Of a stretch of 64,000 nt of DNA, positions 50,756 to 64,000 are shown one piece after another. The position numbers and the translations under genes are program-made. Within the stretch, counting starts at the first letter, position 1. Each line of letters opens with the position of its first letter. Below the pieces are notes generated by a model that worked only from the letters and a program-made list of their open reading frames with translations, was not told the DNA's origin and searched no databases. Source of the stretch: Mortierella sp. BCC40632 (lineage: Eukaryota > Mortierellomycota > Mortierellomycetes > Mortierellales > Mortierellaceae). Where the stretch lies: assembly GCA_011634665.1 (NCBI GenBank), contig WAEK01000020.1, positions 260,001-324,000 of the forward strand. The letters run 5' to 3'.

Positions 50756-52003
50756 CAAAAAGCACCTGAAGACAATGGGATTGGCCGAGAACATCTCCAT
50801 CTCCACAGATGCACCTTCTCCCCCAGATCTGAAAGCTCTCAGTCTCTCACGCTCAGTCAACTCTTCTTCCTTCCTCCCTCCCCACTTTGTCCTCCTATAT
50901 CCTACCTTCTTCATCTCTTAACGCCCGCCAAAAAAGATAATCTCGGGCCGAAAAGCAACAGACAGTCCCCATAATAGTCGACGCCGCCGCATCAAACCGC
51001 GCATCCCGCACATCGGTTACGCTTACAAAAAGAAAAAAAAAAAGTCGCACTTGCGGGGAATAATCTTGCTCAGGCACTTGGGCACTCAGGCACAGACACG
51101 ATGAGCAATTGTCTCATCCAAAACCTCCTCGTCTCTCTTTGTCTTCCGTCTTTGACAGACCGGCTGAGGGAAGAGAAGAGGATAGGGTTGCACAGCATGG
51201 GGAGTCATGAAGACTGGCTCTCATGCAAGGATTTTCCATTGTTCCAGAGGGAGAGGGCATCTCAGCTTTCGGCTGACCCACAAGAGATAACAGCGACAAA
51301 AAAAGGGGGAAGGGGAGAGAGAAAGAGCTGGAAGAGAGGAGCACTTTCTTTTCTTTTTTTTCCTAACCACTCTTCTGGAATGTGGTTCTCCTTTGATCTT
51401 ACGTCCTCAAGCGTTTGTCCTCTTTGCGTTATCTTTGTGATCCCAAGGATTGGCAAATGAACGCACTGCATTCATCCCTCTCCTCTCTTCCTTCAGACTG
51501 ATCAGTCAGGGAGGAAGCGAAAGGGCTAAACGTTAACGTCCTAACTTGGATCCATTGGACGCTTTCGCCTTTTTTTTTCTTTTTCTCTCGAGGCGCCAAA
51601 AATTCCCAGGAAGCGCTGACGATTCCCTACTTCCCTCTCCTCCTTACCCTTCCTTTCATTCTTTTCCAGATAGCAAACCGGTGAATACTTGTTTTGGAGT
51701 CAACGGACAGAGAAAATAAAAAACCTTGTTTCTTCTTGCTGTCGTGCTATTCGCAATCCTTGTTGACTGTGCCTCTTTTTCCTTTTCACCTCTTCTTTCG
51801 GTTTGCCTCTCCTTTATTGTTATTGCCTTTGTTGCTGTTCCTGAATAGGTGTTGTTGACAAGCAGCGAAACACGTTACTTCTTTACTACCGATGAGTTAA
51901 GTCCTCTTCTCTTCTCCCGACCGCAGATCGGATCATCCTGGTATAGGAACCGTCATCGAGTGTTTCAAAAGGTCATCTTGCCCTCCGCTCTCTCTCTCTT
52001 ATA

Positions 52004-52037
<34 letters not shown>

Positions 52038-54747
52038 CTCTCTCTCTTTCTCTCTCCCCTGACTTCAACAGTAGGTTCCTCGATCGCGTCTAGCAAGAGG
52101 GTTTGGTTTCAATTGAGAGTTAATCCGGACTCCCGGCCCTCAACTTCCTTGTAAGCCGCAACGGTTGCGAGATCCCGATCGAAAAGGGTGCACATTTACC
52201 CATCTGTCAGGAATAGAGGGTTGGGATGCGAGGGAAGAAAGTCACTAAGACTTGACCTTCCGATCGCCCGCTCTTCATTTCTGGTTTCAAAAAAAAAAGA
52301 TTGCATAGACTACCCTCTTCACTCACTTTTCTCTCCTCCGCCTCTCACTCGTCCCGTTCATGGTTACTTCTCCTCTTCCTCTCAGGCAATAGCATCCTTG
52401 TGAACAGAGCATCGCATTCGAACAATACAATAAAGCTTGACATGAAAGCTTGGATGCTGGCTCAACACCTTAAGTGAATTCAAGCGGAGTTCAAGAAAAG
52501 AGCACAGAGATAACCCTTTTCCCCAGACTTGATCCTCCCAACTCACCACGGACGACCCGCGCTTTCTTTCTTTCCTCCTCTCTTTCTCCTACTCCTCCAC
52601 CACCTCTTTCGCCTTCCTGAAAACGGCCGAAGTTTGTTGGAAGAACGGACCTTTCTTTTTTACTCTTGTGTGAACTTTTTCCACCGAGTCAAGTATCTTA
52701 TTGCTTACCTGGGATCAAAAAAAGAGAATGGATAGGAAAGAGGAAAGGGAGGGTGCATTCGCGGATCATCCCATTGGTTCGCTTCGTCATTCGTATCTCT
52801 ATCTTTTTTCCTACCCCTCTTTCTTCACATTAGTCTTATAAAACATCCTTGTTCAAACTCTCCCACGACTCGATGTTTCTCCGGAATGGCCCAAAGGATT
52901 GATAAGTGAAATGAGAAGGAAGAGAAGGGGAGGAAGAGGGGTTTGAGGGAGAGGAGAAAGATAGCCTAAATGTATGAGGGAACATATACCCGAACGCGCC
53001 GCGTAGATAATTGATCCCTCTCCTAGAAACCAATACCATCTCTGAGCATCAAGGATGTACCTTCTCTCTCGCTCTTTCACCCCCACCCCCACCCCCTCTT
53101 TCCTCCTCCGCCTCTTTTCTATCTTACCCCCGCCTCTTTCTCCTCTTTCACTCTCACTTCTCTCGCGCACCTTTTTAATATTTTTTTTATATACAAGATC
53201 AGAGCTGGGTTTACTACTCCTCTTCTCCTCCCGTTCTCCCTCGAATCGTAGCCCTTGACCGATCCCACGAGGGTACTGTGCTCATAGTACTAGTCAGGAC
53301 CCAATTGACTTTGCAGACATGGCCCACGCTTCAACATCATCTCTCTCTCTCTCTCTCTTCGCACACAGCCTTGCAGATCTCAGGTCCGAGGCCCCATACC
53401 CCAAAGATTGTAAATACGGTAAAAGAAAAGTTATTCTAGAGTGACCAGGGTCTCCAAGAGTGGCGACTAAGCTAACTTTCTCTTCTTGTTTCTATTCGTC
53501 TAAGATGGGCATAATACTCGATCATAAGTAAACTGTCCAACTATTGCTTTTTTGGATTAAAAAAAAAAAAAAAAAAAGGTAGTCGCACTCTGATCATTTG
53601 TCGGGAGAGTTTGAGCCTGTTCTCTGTTCTTCATCTCGTGTCCGAACCTGCCAAGACGCATGATTCTCTCCATCAACGCTTCTGCAACACAATTTACCCT
53701 TTTTCTCTTCTTTTTTCTTTTCTTTTCTTTTTTTGTACAATAAAGGCAGATATGAAAGAAAGATAGAAAGATAGAGAGAAAAAAGGCATTACAGATATCT
53801 TTGCTCCTGGCTTTGATCCAAGGTGGGATCACCTCGTCTTCCTTCCCCCTCCTCTCCCTTCCCCCTCTCCCTTCTCCTCTTTTAGACTGCTTGCTTCCCA
53901 CTCGATCACCATATTTCCCCCGATAACCACTTCTAAGCGGAGGAAATTGGCTAGTCAACAGCACCAAAGAGAAAGAAAAAAACATCACAAGATGAAATGC
54001 ATGCACACACATAGAGAAGTACAAAAAAAAAAAAAAAAAGAGTAGATACAAAGACTGATTTCATTCAGAGACTTTCTTTGATAATGATGATGATGATAAT
54101 GTTGTTGTTGTTATTGTTATTGTCGCTGTTGTTTTTTTGCCTTTAACTTTAGCCGTCTATTGTAGATCAGTCGCCTCATGGGTGTGTGGTTGATCCGATA
54201 TGACTCTGTCTTTCCGAAAGAGAAAAAAAAAAAAAAAAAAAAAAAGAAAGAAAGAGGGAAAAAAGAAACAAAATAGAGAAGAGGTGGGAGAGGAGGATAG
54301 TGGTATTTCAGGTCGATATCCAGTGTAAAATGAGAGGAGAGGTCTAAGGAAGGAGTAAGAGAGGGGGGGAGGAGAATGAGAGAAAGAGCATAGAGTCGAT
54401 AGGCTATTTCCTTCTGTATAAAAGAAAAAAAAAAAAAAAAAACAAACAAACAAAAAAAAAATGATGATCCATGCTTGTCTCCAGTGCTTATCATGGTAGT
54501 GTAGATGTAGATGTATTTTTTTTTTCTTTATCCATTTTTTGGGCCTTTAATTGCTGTTTCGTTCGAGACTCTCTTCATTCTTCTTTTTTTGTTGTTGTTG
54601 TTGTTTCTTTTTTTTTTTTTTCCTTCTTCTTTTTACTTCTGACCAGCGACCTCTGCATACTTGCCCTAGAGATCATTTTTTTTTAAAAAAAAAAGAAAAA
54701 AAGAAAAAGGGAGCGATCGTTAATGACAGGCGTCTAGCTAGCAAGCG
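47903..54747. other. 6.8 kb gap between transposon and the complex I gene
   Basis: GA/CT tracts at 48338-48372, 49070-49100, 49573-49606, 52009-52057, poly-T at 50262-50288, poly-A at 50721-50754 and 53559-53577, AT-rich sequence throughout. Open islands at 51101-51471 read on both strands; none is recognisable. I see no gene I can support. Confidence 0.6.
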
Positions 54748-55876
54748 CTAATTCCTTTTTGCTCTCTCTTCCTGAAAGACATTCCCAAAGTACCCTCACA
54801 TATTAACGCGTTACTATTTCTTTTTCCCTCCTTTTCTTTTTCTTTCTTCCTTTTACCTTCAAAGAGGATCCGCTGAGATCAAAGGCACCCATCATAGCGC
54901 CCATACCCACGCATCCAAAGACCATGGTCTGGGCGTTGCGCTGGTAACCTCCAGCAACCAATCCAGCAGCGCATCCAGCAGCAACAGAGTTCCATGCATC
55001 CTTGGTCTCGCGAACGTTGCCAACAGCAGCATCCGTGGCAGCAAAGACACCGGCCATAGCAGCTATTATTAGGATCGAGAGGATCGAGCGAAGGAGAGAA
55101 AGAAACAAAGTATATGGGGAAGAAACGATAAAAATATAAGAATTCCGTTCCATAGACTCGGCAAAAAAAAAAAGGACGTGTTGACTCTTCTCTTTTCACA
55201 GGTGTCGAGTCCAAGAGTTCCAAACAAAAATCCTGGCTCCCTTCTCTCTCTCGCTCCTGCTCCTTGTGTGCGTGTGCAAGAGAAGGGAATAGAGAGAGAG
55301 ATCGAGTGCCGGATAACAAGCCAACGAGGAATATCCAAAAAGTCGCGCTCTGTCGGGCGAATGGAGTCTTGATTCAAATCCTGGAACGCCCTTTTCCCTT
55401 GATACCGCTTTTTTTTTTTTTTTTTTTCAGTTGTTCGGACTGTTCCTCCGAGATATTCTTGATAGAGGCGTTTTGGGTGGTTTTGCGCGTCTCCTCTTTC
55501 TTCTTCAGACACGATCCTATTCGGATGGGAATCCATGCTTTCGTTCTTTCAGATTTTTCTTTTTTTTTTTTTCCCCGGTCAAAGGTCGATGGAATATTTG
55601 TCGGCAATCCAGATGGTCTCCTTGACAATGTCTCTCAAAAGAAAAAAAGAAAGAAAAAGAAAAAGCTGTGATGATGTGATGATGTGACGATTTACCAAAG
55701 ATTCCGATGGTGCCTCCAGTGCGCGAAATGACACCGATAGCTCCATGTGAGTGGGATCCGACCGAGTTCTGAACAGCCGAGACCAAGAGACCGACTCCGG
55801 CACCCATGACACCAGCCTGGACACCCTCCTGAACGGGAGACTTAGCGTGGTAAACAGTATCCTCGGAGCCCGACAT
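54748..55876 (-). CDS. NADH:ubiquinone oxidoreductase subunit, NDUFA11 / 21.3 kDa type (Tim17 family fold)
   Basis: Exons 55876-55696, 55062-54857 and 54771-54748 give 136 residues. The pattern of four short Gly/Ala-rich membrane segments (GVMGAGVGLLVSAVQN, ISRTGGTIGIFG-AAMAGVFAAT, SVAAGCAAGLVAGGY, TMVFGCVGMGAMMGAFDLSG) plus VRETKDAWN matches fungal NDUFA11/21.3 kDa subunits, a supernumerary inner-membrane subunit of complex I related to Tim17/22/23. Tim17-type import subunits are the alternative, but their own signature motifs are not seen. The final exon (24 bases, EERAKRN, stop TAG) is inferred from acceptor ctttcag and phase; if not used, translation would run into the intron (VKGRKKKK). 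No cleavable presequence is evident, normal for this family. It lies tandem to the TrhO-type gene, 249 bases downstream. Confidence 0.82.
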
Positions 55877-56124
55877 TTGATTTCTGTTGATGTATAAGAG
55901 AGAGAAAGAGAGGAGGGAGAGGAGGAGAGAGGGGTGTAGGAGGAGAGAGATGCGAATTTCAAGATGATGTGTTTGGATCCGATCCTCCGATCTACATTTC
56001 GACTAGGTCGGGAGAATAGAACCCTTTTTGGGACGGTGGCTTATCATAGGCAAGGGTGGGGAAAGCCCGAACGTCCGAGTTTCCATGGGAATAGAAGGGA
56101 AAAAAAGGGCTAAGCAGCGTGTCC

Positions 56125-57929
56125 CTACAGAGAGGACTCTTTATTATCTCCACTAGCCTCCTTCCTCATCTTCATCACTTCCAATGGTCGAACCCGGAGT
56201 CTATGTTCGTGCATGGGTTTGAGTCCCAAACGAGCTTTCATCCCCACTAGTTTTGGAAAGTCCCGTTCATTCTTTTTTTGCTTCTCATTCAGGGCCTTGA
56301 CCATATCCACACAGGAACCAGATCCACATGTTCCTTGATGCTTTTGCTGACATGCCGGACAAGAAATCATCAACAGATTGCAGGTCGTGTTGGCACAATT
56401 GCTGTAGGTATCCGAGGGTGAACCACAGATATGACATTTGGCCAGAACCTCATCCGTAATGGGCTCGCCCAATCGTTTGTCAAACGTAAAGTTCTTGCCT
56501 CGGTAAATCGAATTTACTTCCTGAGTCTCCTGGTGGCCAATCTCCTGATCACCCTCTCCATTTGACAAGAGGTCTACAGCAGTAGCAGAAGCAGAAGCCT
56601 GTTGTTTATCTTGGATATATCTTCCATATGCAGTGACACCTCCTCGCAACATCTTGACCGACTTGAAGCCCTTGGATTTCAAAAGAGCCCCTGATCTTGT
56701 GCAACGAATTCCTCCTGTGCAATACATGTAAATGTCCTGATCTTCTTTTCCTTCACAAATTTCTAGCATGGCATCCACATTCTCCCGGAAGTTGGTCACG
56801 TCAGGTCGGATAGCATGCTCAAAGTAGCCGATCGAGCTATACAATCCAAGAACCAAAACACAACGCGTTAGATTCCAAAGTACCCTTCTACCAAAAGAAA
56901 GAGAGAGATGCTAGTATTCGATCCATTGTCAGATCAAACTCTTGAATACCTCTCATAGTGGTTCCGCATATCAATCAAGATGGGCGGCTTGGTCAAAGAT
57001 GAGAGCTCGTTGTGCCATTCTTCGGGGGTGAGATATGCGGGTGCATTGTTGATGTCGAACGTAGTATTGCTGATACCGTCCGAGACAAGCTAAGAAATTG
57101 GTTGGACCAGAGTAGTTTAAAGAGGAAAGAGACCGTTAGTCCTTCAGAAACCTCTTTTGAGCCGGAAAACCATATTTGTGCCACAATTGCTCAGTAGTGC
57201 CTGCATGTCTGAGTTGAAGCGAACACGGGAGAGATAGCATTACTCCTGGGTAACAAAAAGTGGATTTTTGTGGATAAAAAAAAAATTGTTTACCTGTTTC
57301 CGGATTCTGACATGCAACTTTTTAAATGCTCGGCCTTCAGACATGGCTTCATTGAAGCGGATCTTGTCAAAAATTGGCCAGTGAGTCGAATAATATGCCT
57401 TGAACTCCTCTACACGGTCCTTGGGACAGCTCACTTGAGCATTGATCCCCTCCTCAGAGACATAGATTCGTCCCACAACATCGAGTGACCGCAGATCGTT
57501 CAAGAAGAAATACTGAATCTTGATCAGGTCATCATTAGGGATCGGTCGAAATTGGTAGAACGATAGCGTGACATAATCCTGAGAAGGTGGAAGGGGTGTC
57601 GTTTGAGCAAAATCTCTCATCATCCGCAGGGTATACTTGTTGAGGTCCAAGATCGGTGGAGAACGGACAGAGATAGATCCATCCTCATTGACCGTGCTGT
57701 GACTTTCTTGGGTAGTGGTTGTGTCGGTCGCATGAAAATTATACGAGGAAGAAGTGAAAGAAGCCTGATGGATCGGATGCGGAGCAAATCGGCTTGAGCA
57801 GACTCGAAGCGAACCATGGATGGCCCCTGCGGAAAGGTGCGTCCGTGCGGGAGCAGCAACATGTCTGGAGGCTCCATTGAGGAGGAGCTGGACCGCAGAA
57901 GTGATTAGCCTTTGATGAGCTCTAAGCAT
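56125..57929 (-). CDS. Rhodanese-domain tRNA uridine(34) hydroxylase (TrhO/YceA family)
   Basis: Exons 57929-57294, 57089-56950 and 56836-56125 give 495 residues. After an Arg-rich N terminus that looks like a mitochondrial presequence (MLRAHQRLITSAVQLLL...), the protein follows E. coli TrhO (YceA) closely: VTLSFYQF, VGRIYVSEEGINAQVS, KKLHVRIRKQLVSDGI, ILIDMRNHYES, then the active loop YCTGGIRC (Cys near 298), LRGGVTAYGRY, GKNFTFDKRLGEPITDEV and a Cys-rich tail (CHICG, CNLLMISCPACQQKH) that may bind zinc. TrhO makes 5-hydroxyuridine at tRNA position 34. A Ser/Ala-rich insert (about 350-380) interrupts the domain. Splice sites are GT-AG with consistent phases, and both junctions fall inside conserved blocks. 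Acts most likely on mitochondrial tRNA if the presequence is real; that is inference. Confidence 0.92.
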
Positions 57930-58457
57930 TGCTAACACTGTTCCCTGTGAGATGTCGATGCAGTTCCTTGATTCCGAATTAAGAGAAAGAGAAAGCGAAA
58001 GAGAGAAAAAGAGAGGGACTAAAGGAGAATGAATTTTTCTTTTTTTTATGTGTGTGTGTTCGCCCTAGAACTCTCTCCTCTCTCTCTCTCTCTCTTGAAA
58101 AGGAAGATGTTCTTAATCACCTGACGATGGGCGACTGGACGACCGAGTTGTCGAACTCTCTCTCCTCTCCCAGTCCATCAGCCCGCGCTTTCTCCCCGCC
58201 TCTTCCTCTTCCCTGTCCACACACACACCCTTTTCCTCTTTTCTCTCCTCTCCTCCTCCTCCTTGTCTCTCTCGCTCTTCCCCCGCCACCACCCTGCCCA
58301 CCCGTCCGCTGAACCCCCTGCTTTGGCCTTGAGAGCTCTCCTCAACTCCAATATAGACAACAGCAGGAGCAAGGATACCACCAGCCCGTCCCTGCCTCAA
58401 TAAGCTCAGAGCCAACGTCTGTCATCAGAGAAGTGACGGCAACCACTCCAAAGCCAA
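57930..58457. promoter_or_regulatory. Divergent promoter region of the TrhO-type gene and Pkc1
   Basis: 528 bases between start codons on opposite strands. The plus strand is purine rich (GAAAGAGAGAAAAAGAG, 57981-58017) on the TrhO side and turns sharply pyrimidine rich (CT tract 58076-58094, then CCTCTTCC to 58330) on the Pkc1 side, so each gene has a pyrimidine-rich sense leader. Confidence 0.55.
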
Positions 58458-63406
<4,949 letters not shown>

Positions 63407-63552
63407 ATTTTTTTTTCAGCCGAGCCTGTGACGGCTTTTAATTGTTTGTTTGAAGGTGGCCCTTACTTTTTTTTTTTTTTTTTAACTCGAGTGTTAGTCC
63501 TCATTCAGACCTCTCTCTCCCCTCCCTTCCTTACTGCATCGTATAATCCATC
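63407..63552. promoter_or_regulatory. Short tandem spacer between Pkc1 and the GNL3-type gene
   Basis: Only 146 bases: Pkc1 3' end with T-rich runs (63467-63483) followed by a CT-rich leader (63511-63532) just before the next start codon. The promoter of the second gene probably overlaps the first gene's 3' UTR. Confidence 0.4.
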
Positions 63553-63879
63553 ATGGTCCGAAGAAGTATGTTTCCTACGTAGACAATGAACAACTAAAGA
63601 GAAGAAGAAGAAAAAAGAGAAAAAGAAAACAAACCCTTTTGCCTCTGTGGAGGCTTGATGAACCACCCTCATCCCAAATGTCGGCTTGAGAGAGGGAAAA
63701 AAAAAGAAAGAAAGAAAAGAATGAGAACTAATGAAGCCATGAATTACTCGACAATGAACCAACAGAGATCACCTCGAAGCGTGTGGCCGCCAATCACCGG
63801 TACAAGATTGAGAAGCGTGTCAAGGACCACCACCGTAAACTCAAGAAAGAAGCCAAGAACAACCCAAAGGCGCATAACA
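63553..63879 (+). CDS. Start of a GNL3/NUG1/Grn1-type nucleolar GTPase (partial, continues beyond window)
   Basis: Exon 1 is 63553-63565 (13 bases, MVRR plus one base; donor gtatgt), exon 2 is 63766-63879 (acceptor aacag; donor gtacgt). Joined they read MVRRKITSKRVAANHRYKIE and then KRVKDHHRKLKKEAKNNPKAHN, the basic GN3L_Grn1 domain that opens nucleostemin-like GTPases (human GNL3, yeast Nug1, fission yeast Grn1). These circularly permuted GTPases act in nuclear export and maturation of the 60S subunit. The GTPase domain itself lies outside the window. The 13-base first exon is inferred from phase, splice signals and the expected M-x-R-R/K start. Confidence 0.8.
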
Positions 63880-64000
63880 GTACGTTTGGTCCTCCCCACC
63901 CCCCAACTTTCTTTCTCTCTTTTCCACTTGTCAACTCGACATGAAAGAAAAGTAACTCATCTCCTACCCCTACCCTCGACTATCTCTCTTTCTCGCTCGC

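Noticed and set aside
55330..55400. tRNA-like B box (GATTCAAATCC)
   Set aside because: The flanking bases do not form a T stem and no matching A box or acceptor stem is present.

Overview
The window is nuclear DNA of a filamentous fungus. Genes carry many short GT-AG introns (plus one clear GC-AG intron), introns have long sense-strand T tracts before the acceptor, and gaps are full of (GA)n/(CT)n, (CA)n, poly-A and poly-T. The gene set (fungal Pkc1, FHA-forkhead factor, fungal PKA regulatory subunit, Atp17, NDUFA11-type complex I subunit, secreted S41 peptidase with a Thr/Lys stalk) fits an early-diverging fungus, probably Mucoromycota/Mortierellomycota. That placement is inference; no rRNA or other decisive marker is present, and I saw no convincing tRNA.

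Layout. 66-2703 (-): secreted S41-family peptidase. 10025-12082 (-): unrecognised 685-residue Ser-rich protein. 16361-17636 (+): MAK16. 18075-18942 (-): DUF4604/KIAA1143-like protein, divergent from YVH1/DUSP12-type phosphatase at 19225-21479 (+), which has a one-base homopolymer frameshift in its catalytic exon. 21708-24618 (-): FHA plus forkhead transcription factor. 29994-34228 (+): PKA regulatory subunit with a 2.4 kb first intron. 35803-37403 (-): ATP synthase subunit f. 39031-40019 (-): RGS-domain protein. 45709-47902: pogo/Tigger-like DNA transposon with 101-bp identical terminal inverted repeats, flanked by TA. 54748-55876 (-): NDUFA11-like complex I subunit. 56125-57929 (-): rhodanese-type tRNA uridine hydroxylase (TrhO family), divergent from Pkc1 at 58458-63406 (+). 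63553 to beyond 63879 (+): start of a GNL3/NUG1-type nucleolar GTPase, cut by my ability to follow it at the window end.

Together: three genes serve ribosome biogenesis (MAK16, YVH1, GNL3/NUG1), three serve mitochondria or may be targeted there (Atp17, NDUFA11, TrhO), and four serve signalling (PKA-R, RGS, Pkc1, FKH). They are not an operon or a recognisable cluster; the arrangement looks like ordinary chromosomal gene order. The remaining half is long gaps (2.7-10, 12-16, 25-30, 40-45.7 and 48-54.7 kb) rich in microsatellites, with a few islands that could be small genes. I did not find a convincing novel system; the transposon and its target site, the strand-polarised CT leaders, and the consistent homopolymer frameshifts are the points most worth checking.
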